DNA of 19,655 bases from Cellulomonas sp. (GCA_027451305.1 DAIDJQ010000131.1:1-19655), one strand, 5' to 3'. Positions 1 through 8,476 are shown, counted from the stretch's first letter. Made by a program: numbers and translations. The notes: generated by a model not told the origin, from the letters alone.

Positions 1-429
1 GGCGGACGCCACACCGGGCACGGTGACACCGACGACGAGGGGCGTGTCACCCGCCCGCGTGCCGACGCTCAGCACGGCTGCCGGGTTCATCGCCAGCCCG
101 CGCTCGTTGATCATCACCACCGGCAGGTCGCCGACGGAACGGCCGACGGTCGCAGCGGCGTCCACCCGCAGGATGTCCGCCGCCCGCTCGGAGATGTCCA
201 GCACGCGGGAGGAGAGCGACTGGACCAGCACGCCCTCTCGGGTCACGGACTGCAGCGCGTCGTAGCGGTGGCGCAGCTCGCGGGACAGGGCCAGGGCCTG
301 CTCGGCACGTCGCACCTGCCGGCGCTGGCGGACCAGCAGCACCAGCACAGCGACGAGGGCGACCACGGCCACGGCAGCGGTCAGCGGTGCGGCCCAGCCA
401 GGCATCGAGAGGCTCTCGAGCAACCTCAC
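1..429 (-). CDS. Membrane-anchored PAS-domain signalling protein, N-terminal part (3' end beyond window)
   Basis: The frame is open from a GTG at 429 to the window edge (143 codons, no stop), so only the N-terminus is seen. Residues about 14-33 form one hydrophobic transmembrane helix (AAVAVVALVAVLVLLV region), residues 34-62 are a basic, heptad-like linker, and residues about 66-143 look like a PAS sensor fold (VLDISERAADIL, then TVGRSVGDL and a VMINERGLAMNP stretch). The GTG overlaps the ftsK stop as GTGA and no Shine-Dalgarno is visible, which indicates translational coupling to ftsK. In actinobacteria this arrangement of one helix, coil and PAS is common at the start of histidine kinases or diguanylate cyclase/phosphodiesterase proteins; the output domain lies outside the window, so the activity cannot be assigned. 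The reading frame is well supported, the PAS call moderately. Confidence 0.7.
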   Translation of the reverse strand, partial: MRLLESLSMPGWAAPLTAAVAVVALVAVLVLLVRQRRQVRRAEQALALSRELRHRYDALQSVTREGVLVQSLSSRVLDISERAADILRVDAAATVGRSVGDLPVVMINERGLAMNPAAVLSVGTRAGDTPLVVGVTVPGVASA

Positions 430-3092
430 CACGCGGCGTTGCGCCGGTCCCCGGCGTCGTCCTCCTCGAGGTCCTGCTCCTCGTCCGGCTCCTCGCCGCC
501 GAGCTGGTCGCCGCGAAGCAGCGCGAGCGTGCCGGCCAGGTCGTCGGGCTTGACGAGCACCTCGCGCGCCTTCGACCCCTCGGAGGGGCCGACGATCTCG
601 CGGGACTCCAGCAGGTCCATCAGCCGTCCGGCCTTGGCGAACCCGACCCGCAGCTTGCGCTGCAGCATCGAGGTCGAGCCGAACTGCGTCGTCACCACCA
701 GCTCGGCGGCCTGCAGCAGCAGGTCGAGGTCGTCGCCGATGTCGTCGTCCACCTGCTTCTTGGCCGGGGCGACCGTGACGTCCGGGCGGTAGACCGGCTT
801 GAGCTGGGTCTTCACGTGCTCGACGACGGCGTGGATCTCGCTCTCGGTGACCCATGCGCCCTGGGTGCGCATGGGCTTGGCCGCACCCATCGGCAGGAAC
901 AGCGCGTCGCCCTGCCCGATGAGCTTCTCCGCGCCCGGCTGGTCCAGCACCACGCGCGAGTCCGTGAGCGACGACGTGGCGAAGGCGAGCCGGGACGGCA
1001 CGTTCGCCTTGATCAGCCCGGTCACCACGTCGACGCTGGGCCGCTGCGTCGCGAGCACCAGGTGGATGCCTGCCGCGCGGGCCAGCTGCGTGATGCGCTG
1101 GATCGACGCCTCGACGTCCCGCGGGGCGACCATCATGAGGTCGGCCAGCTCGTCGACGATCACCAGGAGGTAGGGGTACGGCGCGATCTTCCGCTTGGAC
1201 TCCGGCAGCGGCTTCACCTTGCCCGCACGCACCCCGGCGTTGAAGTCGTCGATGTGCTTGTAGCCGAACATCGCCAGGTCGTCGTACCGCGCCTCCATCT
1301 CCTTCACCACCCACTCGAGGGCCTCGGCGGCCTTCTTGGGGTTGGTGATGATGGGGGTGATCAGGTGCGGGATGCCCTCGTAGACGGTCAGCTCCACGCG
1401 CTTGGGGTCCACGAGGATCATCCGGACCTCGTCGGGCGTGGCGCGCATCAGGATCGACACGATCATCGAGTTCACGAAGCTCGACTTGCCCGCACCGGTG
1501 GCACCGGCCACCAGCAGGTGCGGCATCTTCGCCAGGTTGGCCACCACGTAGCCGCCCTCGACGTCCTTGCCCACCCCGATGATCATCGGGTGCTCGCTGC
1601 GCTTGGCCGCAGCCGACCGCAGCACGTCGCCGAGCGCTACGGTCTCGCGGTCCGTGTTCGGGATCTCGATGCCGATCGCGGACTTGCCGGGGATCGGCGA
1701 CAGGATCCGCACGTCCGCGCTGGCCACCGCGTAGGCGATGTTCTTGCTCAGCGCCGTGACCCGCTCCACCTTGATGGCCGGGCCCAGCTCCACCTCGTAG
1801 CGCGTGACGGTCGGCCCGCGGGTGAACCCGGTGACCTGGGCGTCGATCTCGAACTGGTCGAGGACGTTGGTCAGCGCCTCGACCACCCGGTCGTTGGCGG
1901 CCGACCGCACCTTGTGCGGCGCACCCTTGGTGAGCACGTCCTCCGACGGCAGCAGGTACAGCACGTCACCGGAGAGCATCGGCTGCTCGCCCTGCGGGAC
2001 GCCCCGCGTGGGCGGTGCCGCCAGGCCCGTGCCCGCATCGGTCGCGTCGGCCGACGCGACGACGACGGTCGGCACGGTGTCGGCGGCGCGAGCCGCCTCG
2101 ACGTCACCGGCGGCGATCGGGGCGAGGTGGTCGGTCCCGTCGGCGCCGCCGTGGCCCGCGACGAGGGCTGCGCGTTCGAACGCCTCGTCGCCCTCGTACG
2201 CCTCGAGCCGCTCCGCCGCAGCTGCGGCCGCGGCGGCGGCTCGAGCCTTGCGCCGGCCGAGCAGGCCCTTGCGACGAGCCGGCTCGACGACGGTCTCGGC
2301 GGTGTGCCCCTCGCGGATCACCAGCGGCTCGTCGTCGTCGGGCTCGGCCGGCTTGCCCCGGTGGGCGATGGCGGACCAGCCCGACCGCAGCCGCGGGACC
2401 ACCTGGTTCACGGGCGTCGCGGTCACGACGAGCAGGCCGAAGACCGCCAGCAGCACCAGCAGGATCACGGCGACGACGGGCGTGAGCAGCGTCGCCAGGG
2501 GCGTGCCGACCGCCAGACCCACCAGGCCACCGGCGGCACGCACGGCCGCGAGGTGCGCCGTGCCCGGCGCACCCGCCCCGATGTGGAAGAGGCCGCAGAC
2601 CGCCACGGCGACGGCGCTCACGCCGATCCCGATGCGCGAGTTCGCCGGGCCGAGGTCGGGATGCCGCATCAGACGGATCGCGAACCACGCGAGCACCAGC
2701 GGCAGCAGGACACCCACCCGGCCGAAGGCCCCGGCGACGGCACCGTGCACGGCCGCGCCGGCCGTCCCGGACAGCCCGAACCACTCCCGCGCCCCGACGA
2801 CGATCGCCAGGCCGAGCAGGGTGAACGCCAGCCCGTCGCGGCGGTGCGCAGGGTCGAGGTCGCGCGCACCGCGCCCGACCCGCCTCGCGGACCCGCCGAC
2901 GACGTGCGCCGCGCCCATCCAGGCACCCCGCACGAGACGCACCGGCAGCGCGGCGCGCGGCGGCGGCGACGTCCGCCCGGAGGGCCGGCCCGACCCGGTG
3001 CGGGAGCCCACGGCGGCACCGCGCGCGACGGACCCGGCCGGGCGGTCGCCGCGACGGCGGGCCGGGCTGGGAGCGGACGTGCGCGTGGCCAT
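426..3092 (-). CDS. ftsK: DNA translocase FtsK
   Basis: This is a septum-located, ATP-driven DNA pump that clears and segregates chromosome termini at division. The product is 888 residues. A basic, proline-rich N-terminus (1-80) is followed by four or five membrane helices (about 87-107, 118-142, 154-172, 187-224), then an acidic/alanine-rich linker with a nine-alanine run near 285-293. The motor follows, with Walker A GATGAGKS at 530-537 and Walker B LLVIVDELADL at 642-652. A winged-helix gamma domain lies at about 790-850 (QRKLRVGFAKAGRLMD). The ATG at 3092 was chosen because TGAGG lies just upstream and the longer open frame upstream is low-complexity non-coding sequence. The stop overlaps the next gene as GTGA. 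The gene is transcribed divergently from the EamA transporter gene. The family assignment is certain; the linker is shorter than in E. coli FtsK, as is usual in actinobacteria. Confidence 0.97.
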   Translation of the reverse strand: MATRTSAPSPARRRGDRPAGSVARGAAVGSRTGSGRPSGRTSPPPRAALPVRLVRGAWMGAAHVVGGSARRVGRGARDLDPAHRRDGLAFTLLGLAIVVGAREWFGLSGTAGAAVHGAVAGAFGRVGVLLPLVLAWFAIRLMRHPDLGPANSRIGIGVSAVAVAVCGLFHIGAGAPGTAHLAAVRAAGGLVGLAVGTPLATLLTPVVAVILLVLLAVFGLLVVTATPVNQVVPRLRSGWSAIAHRGKPAEPDDDEPLVIREGHTAETVVEPARRKGLLGRRKARAAAAAAAAAERLEAYEGDEAFERAALVAGHGGADGTDHLAPIAAGDVEAARAADTVPTVVVASADATDAGTGLAAPPTRGVPQGEQPMLSGDVLYLLPSEDVLTKGAPHKVRSAANDRVVEALTNVLDQFEIDAQVTGFTRGPTVTRYEVELGPAIKVERVTALSKNIAYAVASADVRILSPIPGKSAIGIEIPNTDRETVALGDVLRSAAAKRSEHPMIIGVGKDVEGGYVVANLAKMPHLLVAGATGAGKSSFVNSMIVSILMRATPDEVRMILVDPKRVELTVYEGIPHLITPIITNPKKAAEALEWVVKEMEARYDDLAMFGYKHIDDFNAGVRAGKVKPLPESKRKIAPYPYLLVIVDELADLMMVAPRDVEASIQRITQLARAAGIHLVLATQRPSVDVVTGLIKANVPSRLAFATSSLTDSRVVLDQPGAEKLIGQGDALFLPMGAAKPMRTQGAWVTESEIHAVVEHVKTQLKPVYRPDVTVAPAKKQVDDDIGDDLDLLLQAAELVVTTQFGSTSMLQRKLRVGFAKAGRLMDLLESREIVGPSEGSKAREVLVKPDDLAGTLALLRGDQLGGEEPDEEQDLEEDDAGDRRNAAW

Positions 3093-3367
3093 GGTCCTCA
3101 CGGTAGCGGCGCGCCCACGTCGGCCCCCGCCTGTGCGCGGTGGGGGGCGGCGTGTCGCACCCGCCACGTGCCGTCCACCGACCCGGACGAGGCGGGCACC
3201 GCACCGGCCCCCGCAGAGCGGGGCCGTGTCGGTGTCGACCTCTACGGTGTGTCGGTGATCGTCGAACTCCTGCCCGGGAGCGCCCACCCGGTGACCGGCC
3301 GCGGACACCGGACGGACCGGTCCCGGCGGTCCGCGTACCCGTCACCGACGTCAGGCGGGCGTGCCGG
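3093..3367. promoter_or_regulatory. Divergent ftsK/EamA spacer with inverted and direct repeats
   Basis: This 275-bp spacer holds no convincing gene. It has a GC hairpin at 3206-3225 (8 bp with one bulged C, loop AGA). A 9-nt direct repeat GTGTCGGTG occurs at 3226-3234 and 3249-3257, and the TANNNT element TACGGT lies at 3243-3248. A nested inverted repeat covers 3300-3335: outer arms CGCGGAC/GTCCGCG and inner arms ACCGG/CCGGT. The last lies about 33 bp before the transporter ATG and could be a leader hairpin or operator. Promoters for both flanking genes must lie here, but a clear -35/-10 pair was not recognised. Confidence 0.4.
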
Positions 3368-4270
3368 ATGAGCCGCCGGGGCTTGCTGCTGCTGGGCGTC
3401 ATGGGCTTGATCTGGGGCGTGCCTTACCTGCTCATCAAGGTGGCCGTCGCGGACGTCACCCCGGTGACGGTCGTGTTCGCGCGGACCGCGATCGGAGCCC
3501 TGCTGCTGGCGCCGTTCGCGCGACGCTTCGGCGGCCTCCGCCAGCTCCGCGGCCACTGGCCGGCGGTGCTGGGGTTCGCGGCGCTCGAGATCGTCGGCCC
3601 GTGGATCCTGCTGTCCAACGCGGAGCGGACCCTCTCCAGCTCCACCACCGGGCTGCTGGTCGCCACCGTGCCGATCGCCGCGGTCGTGCTCGGCAGGTTC
3701 GTCGACCACCAGCCCGTGGCACCCGTCCGCTGGCTCGGTCTGGCCGTCGCGCTCGGCGGCGTGGTCCTGCTGCTCGGGCCCGGCGCCGCGGCGAACGACG
3801 CCTGGGCAGTGGTCCAGGTCCTGCTCGCGGCCCTCGGCTACGCGACGGCGCCGATCATCGCGGACCGGCACCTGCGCGACGTGCCCACGATCCCGCTGAC
3901 GACGACCTGCCTGGGCCTCACCGCGCTCGTCTACCTCCCGTTCGTGCTGCTCACGGGCCACCCGCACGTCCCCGGTACGCAAGCCTCCTTCGCGCTCGTC
4001 GGTCTCGGCGTGGTCTGCACGGCGCTCGCGTTCGTGCTCTTCTTCCGGCTAATCGCCGAGGTGGGTGCCGCACGGTCGACGCTCGTGGCGTACCTGAACC
4101 CCGTCGTCGCGGTGACCCTGGGCGCGCTGGTGCTGCGCGAGCCGATCTCGGCGGTGGTGCTGCTCGCCACCGCACTGATCCTCGCGGGCTCGGCGGCGGC
4201 CTCGCGCCGCAACGCGGTGACGGCAGAGCCCGCCCTCGCGGTGACCGCAGCGGACGGCGCGGCGCCCTGA
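3368..4270 (+). CDS. EamA/DMT-family permease
   Basis: The 300-residue product is an inner-membrane protein of the drug/metabolite transporter superfamily. It shows ten hydrophobic helices (roughly 5-24, 32-51, 64-83, 92-110, 121-137, 147-165, 175-195, 207-227, 237-257, 261-277). They are arranged as two EamA repeats, about 4-137 and 146-276. Family hallmarks are visible: the helix-1 GLIWGVPYLLIK segment, the GLLVATVPIAAVV segment of the first repeat and the AYLNPVVAVTLGALVLREPI segment of the second. Members export metabolites, amino acids or drugs, and the substrate cannot be told from sequence. The ATG at 3368 starts just before helix 1, but its Shine-Dalgarno is poor; an in-frame open stretch upstream is arginine/proline-rich and unlikely to be coding. 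The gene lies on the opposite strand to the conserved rnj-ftsK backbone, followed by an MFS gene 121 bp downstream. Confidence 0.9.
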   Translation: MSRRGLLLLGVMGLIWGVPYLLIKVAVADVTPVTVVFARTAIGALLLAPFARRFGGLRQLRGHWPAVLGFAALEIVGPWILLSNAERTLSSSTTGLLVATVPIAAVVLGRFVDHQPVAPVRWLGLAVALGGVVLLLGPGAAANDAWAVVQVLLAALGYATAPIIADRHLRDVPTIPLTTTCLGLTALVYLPFVLLTGHPHVPGTQASFALVGLGVVCTALAFVLFFRLIAEVGAARSTLVAYLNPVVAVTLGALVLREPISAVVLLATALILAGSAAASRRNAVTAEPALAVTAADGAAP

Positions 4271-4279
4271 CCGCGACAG

Positions 4280-4318
4280 GCCCAGGCGCCGCGGGCGGCG
4301 CCTGACGGAGCCCTGGGC
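4280..4318 (+). terminator. Hairpin after the EamA gene, possible terminator
   Basis: A perfect 10-bp inverted repeat CAGGCGCCGC/GCGGCGCCTG at 4283-4292 and 4295-4304 has a 2-nt spacer. A competing outer pair GCCCAGG/CCTGGGC lies at 4280-4286 and 4312-4318. It starts 10 bases after the transporter stop. There is no T-tract, so termination is inferred; it may instead stabilise the mRNA 3' end. Confidence 0.5.
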
Positions 4319-4391
4319 GCGACGCACCCGGACCGCCAGCTGCGTCGAAAGCCTTTGTGACGCGTCGGTGGCCGGTGAGAGTGTCTCGACC

Positions 4392-5756
4392 ATGCCTCTG
4401 CGCCCCTACCGACGGCTGCTGCGCCTTCCGGGTGTCACTCCGCTGGTCCTCGTCGCGCTGGTGGCACGGATCCCGCACGCGATGACCGGTGTCGTCCTGA
4501 CGCTGCACGTCGTCGGCAGGCTGCATCTCGGTTACGGGCGTGCCGGTCTCGTGGCGGGCGCGATGACCGTCGGCATGGCGATCGGGGCGCCCTGGCGCGG
4601 CCGTCGGGTGGACAGGCTCGGCCTGCGCAGGGCGCTCCTGCCGTCCGTCCTGGTCGAGTCGGCGGTCTGGGTCGTGGCACCGCGGCTGGGCTACGCCGCA
4701 CTCCTCGCGGCCGTCTTCGTGGCAGGACTGTTCCTCGTGCCGGTGTTCTCGGTGGTGCGCCAGTCGCTGGCCGCGCTCGTGCCGCCGGCCCAGCAACGGA
4801 CCGCGTTCGCGCTGGACTCGGTCGCCACCGAGCTGACGTTCATGCTGGCCCCGGCCGTCGGGGTGCTGCTGGCCACCAGGGCCTCGAGCACGGTGGCGCT
4901 CACGGTGGTCGGGGTGTCGACGGTTGCCGCGGGCCTGCTGCTCATGTGGTTCGACCCGCCGACGACGAGCCGCTGGACGGCCGACGCCGACCCGGAGGTC
5001 GAGGCGGCTTCACGGGGCGACGTGAGCGCCCCGCGGGGACGCGCCCGCGATCTGCTGACGACGCCCGGTGTGCTCGTCGTGCTCGCGGCGGGTGCCGCAG
5101 CAGCCCTGATCCTGAACGGCACCGACGTGTCGATCGTGGCGGCGCTGCGCGGCTCCGGTCACCAGGGGTCGGTCGGCTGGATGATCGCGCTGTGGTGCCT
5201 GGGGTCGGTCGTCGGCGGCCTCGCCTACGGTTCCGGCCGGCGCGAGGTGCACCCTCTGGTGCTCGTGGCGCTGCTCGGCGCGTTCACGCTCCCGGCAGCG
5301 CTCGCCACGTCGCAGGCGCAGCTGGCGACCGCCCTCGTCGTCGCCGGTCTGCCCTGCGCGGCGAGCCTCTCGGCGATCAACGCGTCCCTGGTGAGGTCGG
5401 TGCCGGAGGACCGCCGAGGTGAGGTGATGGGCTGGAGCGGGACCGCCAACACCGTCGGCGCCGCGCTGGGCGCTCCGCTGGGCGGGCTGGTGATCGACCG
5501 TCTCGGCCCGCAGGCCGGCTTCCTCGCCGCGGGCACCGTCGGCCTGCTGCTGACTCTCGGCGGGCTCGCCGTGCTCCACGTCGTGCGACCGTCGAGCGCA
5601 CTCCTCGGTCCGGGCACCCCGGTGGACCCGGCTGTGCCCGCGCGCACAGCACCTGCCGTGACCACCGACGGCGACCTCGCGGACGAGGCAGCCGATGACG
5701 GTCAGCCCGCGGCGGCCCCGGCCGCCGCGGTGGCGGGCCAGGCCGCCCCGGGCTGA
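4392..5756 (+). CDS. Major facilitator superfamily transporter
   Basis: The 454-residue product is a polytopic membrane protein with about twelve hydrophobic segments in two halves, separated by a charged central loop (about 188-222). The helix 2-3 loop, residues 67-80, carries a motif-A-like pattern ending in VDRLGLRR, typical of MFS proton-coupled permeases. A second PLGGLVIDRLGP stretch lies near 362-373. Residues 400-454 form a low-complexity Ala/Pro/Asp tail with no helix. The ATG at 4392 is preferred over an in-frame GTG at 4368 because GGTGAGA lies 11 bases upstream of the ATG, while nothing precedes the GTG. The substrate is unknown, and efflux is an inference from family habit. It follows the EamA gene on the same strand and converges on rnj; its stop codon lies inside the arm of the shared terminator. 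Confidence 0.9.
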   Translation: MPLRPYRRLLRLPGVTPLVLVALVARIPHAMTGVVLTLHVVGRLHLGYGRAGLVAGAMTVGMAIGAPWRGRRVDRLGLRRALLPSVLVESAVWVVAPRLGYAALLAAVFVAGLFLVPVFSVVRQSLAALVPPAQQRTAFALDSVATELTFMLAPAVGVLLATRASSTVALTVVGVSTVAAGLLLMWFDPPTTSRWTADADPEVEAASRGDVSAPRGRARDLLTTPGVLVVLAAGAAAALILNGTDVSIVAALRGSGHQGSVGWMIALWCLGSVVGGLAYGSGRREVHPLVLVALLGAFTLPAALATSQAQLATALVVAGLPCAASLSAINASLVRSVPEDRRGEVMGWSGTANTVGAALGAPLGGLVIDRLGPQAGFLAAGTVGLLLTLGGLAVLHVVRPSSALLGPGTPVDPAVPARTAPAVTTDGDLADEAADDGQPAAAPAAAVAGQAAPG

Positions 5757-5790
5757 CCGTCCACCTCGCCCTGCGGCGTGGACGGTCAGC
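5752..5790. terminator. Bidirectional hairpin between MFS gene and rnj
   Basis: A perfect 13-bp inverted repeat GCTGACCGTCCAC/GTGGACGGTCAGC lies at 5752-5764 and 5778-5790. A small inner GCC/GGC stem sits in the 13-nt loop. It is placed between convergent genes and includes the MFS stop codon (5754-5756). No T-tract is seen on either strand, which is common for high-GC actinobacterial terminators. Confidence 0.75.
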
Positions 5791-5798
5791 GGCCGGGC

Positions 5799-7484
5799 TC
5801 AGGCCTCCACGACCACCGGGATGATCATCGGTCGGCGTCGCAGCCTGCTCGCGACGAACCGACCCACCACCCTGCGCACCACCTGCTGCAGCTGGTAGGT
5901 GTCCACCGAGCTGGAGCGCGCGGCCTCCTCGAGCGCCGCCGACAGCTCGGGCAGCACCGCGTCGAACACCGAGTCCTGCTCCGCGACGCCGCGGGCGTGG
6001 ATCTGGGGTCCCGCCAGGACCTTCCCGTCCGCCGAGCTGACGACCGCGAAGATCGAGACGAAGCCCTCGTCGCCGAGGATCCGCCGGTCCTTCAGCTCCG
6101 CCTCGGTGATGCCGCCGACGCTGGACCCGTCCACGTAGACGTAGCCGCACGGCACCGCACCCGCCACGGAGGCGCGACCGTCGATCAGGTCGACCACCAC
6201 CCCGTCCTCGGCCAGCACGACGCGATCCGCCGGCACACCCGTGCGGACGGCGAGCGCGCCGTTCGCCACCAGGTGGCGCACCTCGCCGTGGATCGGCATC
6301 ACGTTGCGGGGCCGCAGGACGTTGTAGACGTAGACCAGCTCGCCCGCGGAGGCGTGCCCGGACACGTGGACCTTCGCGTTGCCGGAGTGCACCACGCGCG
6401 CGCCGAGCCTGGTCAGGCCGTTGATCACGCGGAACACCGCGTTCTCGTTCCCCGGGATCAGGCTCGAGGCGAGGATCACCGTGTCGCCGGGGCCCACGCT
6501 GATGCGGTGGTCGCCGTTGGCGATGCGGGACAGGGCCGCCATCGGCTCACCCTGGGATCCGGTGCACATGAAGACGATCTCGTCGTCCGGGAGGTCGTCC
6601 ACCTGCTTCTGGTCGACCAGCACGCCCTCGGGGACGTGCAGGTAGCCGAGCTCCGCCGCGATGGTCATGTTGCGGACCATCGACCGGCCGACGAGGGCCA
6701 CCCTGCGCTCGTGCATCGCCGCCGCGTCCAGCACCTGCTGCACACGGTGCACGTGCGAGGCGAAGGACGCGACGATGATCCGGCGGGTCGACTCGGCGAA
6801 CACGCGGTCGAGCACCGGGCCGATCTCGCGCTCACCGGTGACGAAACCGGGCACCTCGGCGTTGGTGGAGTCCACCATGAAGAGGTCGACGCCCTGCTCG
6901 CCGAGCCGGGCGAACGCCCGCAGGTCGGTGATCCGGCCGTCCAGCGGCAGCTGGTCCATCTTGAAGTCGCCGGTGTTCAGCACGGTGCCGGCCGGCGTGC
7001 GCACGGCGACGGCCAGTGCATCCGGGATCGAGTGGTTCACGGCCACGAACTCGCACTCGAACGCGCCGAGCTGCTCCGTCTGACCCTCCTGCACCAGGAG
7101 GGTCACCGGCGTGATGCGGTGCTCCTTGAGCTTCGCCTCGACGAAGGCGAGCGTCAGCTGCGATCCGACCAGCGGGATGTCCCGCCGCAGCCGGAGCAGG
7201 TAGGGCACGGCACCGATGTGGTCCTCGTGACCGTGTGTCAGCACGATCGCCTCGATGTCGTCGAGGCGGTCCCGGATGTAGTCGAAGTCCGGGAGGATCA
7301 GGTCGACGCCGGGCTGGTTGTCCTCGGGGAACAGCACGCCGCAGTCGATGACGAGCAACCGCCCGTCGAACTCGAGCACGGACATGTTGCGACCCACCTC
7401 ACCGAGCCCGCCGAGCGGCACGATGCGTAGCGCACCGGGTGCGAGCGGCGGGGGCAGGGTCAGTTCGGGATGCGGGTGGCTCAC
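5799..7484 (-). CDS. rnj: Ribonuclease J
   Basis: RNase J is a zinc-dependent endo- and 5'-3' exoribonuclease of the metallo-beta-lactamase/beta-CASP family, acting in mRNA decay and rRNA maturation in the cytoplasm. The 561-residue product matches the usual length. Visible motifs are HGHEDHIG at 84-91, His151 in NHSIPDA, Asp173 in TGDFK, GSQGEP at 309-314, HVSGHAS at 373-379 and PIHGE at 397-401. A C-terminal domain lies after about 445. The start is GTG at 7484 with GGAG five bases upstream. It lies 26 bp after dapA and is probably the last gene of a thyA-dfrA-dapA-rnj transcript, ending at the 5752-5790 hairpin. A perfect 10-bp hairpin lies within the coding region at 7081-7105. The assignment is certain. 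Confidence 0.97.
   Translation of the reverse strand: MSHPHPELTLPPPLAPGALRIVPLGGLGEVGRNMSVLEFDGRLLVIDCGVLFPEDNQPGVDLILPDFDYIRDRLDDIEAIVLTHGHEDHIGAVPYLLRLRRDIPLVGSQLTLAFVEAKLKEHRITPVTLLVQEGQTEQLGAFECEFVAVNHSIPDALAVAVRTPAGTVLNTGDFKMDQLPLDGRITDLRAFARLGEQGVDLFMVDSTNAEVPGFVTGEREIGPVLDRVFAESTRRIIVASFASHVHRVQQVLDAAAMHERRVALVGRSMVRNMTIAAELGYLHVPEGVLVDQKQVDDLPDDEIVFMCTGSQGEPMAALSRIANGDHRISVGPGDTVILASSLIPGNENAVFRVINGLTRLGARVVHSGNAKVHVSGHASAGELVYVYNVLRPRNVMPIHGEVRHLVANGALAVRTGVPADRVVLAEDGVVVDLIDGRASVAGAVPCGYVYVDGSSVGGITEAELKDRRILGDEGFVSIFAVVSSADGKVLAGPQIHARGVAEQDSVFDAVLPELSAALEEAARSSSVDTYQLQQVVRRVVGRFVASRLRRRPMIIPVVVEA
7081..7105 (-). repeat. Perfect inverted repeat inside rnj
   Basis: The arms TGACCCTCCT and AGGAGGGTCA are exact complements over 10 bp with the 5-nt spacer GCACC. 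It is coding sequence (residues about 127-135, VTLLVQEGQ), so the symmetry could be chance. The mRNA would form a stable stem that buries an AGGAGG sequence. Confidence 0.5.
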
Positions 7485-7510
7485 GTGGCTCCTGTCGGTG
7501 GTGCGCCGGG

Positions 7511-8428
7511 TCAGCCGGCGACGAGGTCGAGCAGGCCTGCCCTGGTCAGGTCCGTGCGCAGCACGTCGACCTCCGCGTCCGTCAGCGGGACGATCGGCAG
7601 CCGGGTGGCCCGGCTGGTCAGCAGGCCGAGCAGCTGAAGTGCTGCCTTGGCGGTGGGGGCTTGCATGCCGGCGCCGTTGAGGGCGTCGACGGCGGGCATG
7701 ATCTGGCGGAACGCGGCGAGCGCACCGGCGTGGTCGCCGGACACCCAGCTGCGGGCGACGGTCGCGAGCCCGGGGGTCGCGACGTGCCCGACGACGGACA
7801 CGATGCCGACCGCGCCGAGCGCGAGCAGCGCCAGGAACGCCGAGTCGTCACCGGAGTACCACGCGAGACCGGTGCGCTCGATGGCCTTCGCGGCGCCGTA
7901 GGTGTCGCCCGTGGCGTCCTTGACTGCGACGACCCGCGGGTGCTCGGCGAGCCTGTCGAGGGTGGCCGGCGCGATGCGCACGCCGGCACGGCCGGGGATG
8001 TCGTAGACCATCACCGGCAGGTCGGTGGCGTCCGCCACCGCCTCGATGTGGGTGGCCAGGCCCCCCTGCGAGGGCCGCGAGTAGTACGGGCTGACGACCA
8101 GCAGCCCGTGCGCGCCGGCCTCTGCGGCCTGCTCGGCCATGCGGACGGCGTGCGCCGTGTCGTTGGAACCGGCCCCCGCGACGACGAAGGCCCGGTCTCC
8201 CACGGCCTCCACGACGGCGGACACCAGCTCGGCCTTCTCCGGCGCGTGCGTGGTGGGCGCCTCGCCCGTGGTGCCATTGAGCACCAGCCCGTCGTTGCCG
8301 GCCAGCACCAGGTGCTGCGCCAGCGCCACGGCAGCGGCCACGTCCACGGCGCCGTCGGGCGTCATCGGGGTGACCATCGCGGTGAGCACGGACCCGAACG
8401 GACGGGTGGACGAGGTCACGGCGGGCAT
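7511..8428 (-). CDS. dapA: 4-hydroxy-tetrahydrodipicolinate synthase
   Basis: DapA condenses pyruvate with aspartate semialdehyde, the first committed step to diaminopimelate and lysine. The product is 305 residues, normal for the family. The TIM-barrel motifs are present: GTTGE at 52-56, YYSRPSQ near 115-121, catalytic Tyr142 in VYDIPGR with Arg147, and the Schiff-base lysine Lys170 in VVAVKDATGD. The ATG at 8428 gives an actinobacterial-type N-terminus ending in FGSVLTAMVTP, but no good Shine-Dalgarno is seen. It is 48 bp after dfrA and 26 bp before rnj on the same strand, a likely operon. DapB, which uses its product, is encoded at 12453-13214. No lysine riboswitch was recognised upstream. 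Confidence 0.96.
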   Translation of the reverse strand: MPAVTSSTRPFGSVLTAMVTPMTPDGAVDVAAAVALAQHLVLAGNDGLVLNGTTGEAPTTHAPEKAELVSAVVEAVGDRAFVVAGAGSNDTAHAVRMAEQAAEAGAHGLLVVSPYYSRPSQGGLATHIEAVADATDLPVMVYDIPGRAGVRIAPATLDRLAEHPRVVAVKDATGDTYGAAKAIERTGLAWYSGDDSAFLALLALGAVGIVSVVGHVATPGLATVARSWVSGDHAGALAAFRQIMPAVDALNGAGMQAPTAKAALQLLGLLTSRATRLPIVPLTDAEVDVLRTDLTRAGLLDLVAG

Positions 8429-8476
8429 GGGGTCACGGTACCGCCCCGGTGCCGCGCAGCCCCCGGATCGTCCGCC

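Noticed and set aside
2190..2290. GC-rich repetitive tract in ftsK as a possible repeat element
   Set aside because: It encodes the Ala-rich linker of FtsK, an expected low-complexity region in this protein.
387..3371. A very long open frame on the plus strand opposite ftsK
   Set aside because: It is antisense to a certain gene and has an Arg/Gly/His/Asp-rich low-complexity translation, the usual artefact of high GC codon bias. The same holds for long plus-strand frames opposite rnj (5778-7430), pnp (15617-17917) and ribF (17972-19570).
8429..8476. Lysine riboswitch or attenuator before dapA, and likewise in 13215-13315 before dapB
   Set aside because: The dapA gap is only 48 bp, with one imperfect GGTACCG/CGGTGCC repeat. 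The dapB gap of 101 bp shows only a 5-bp stem at 13291-13306.
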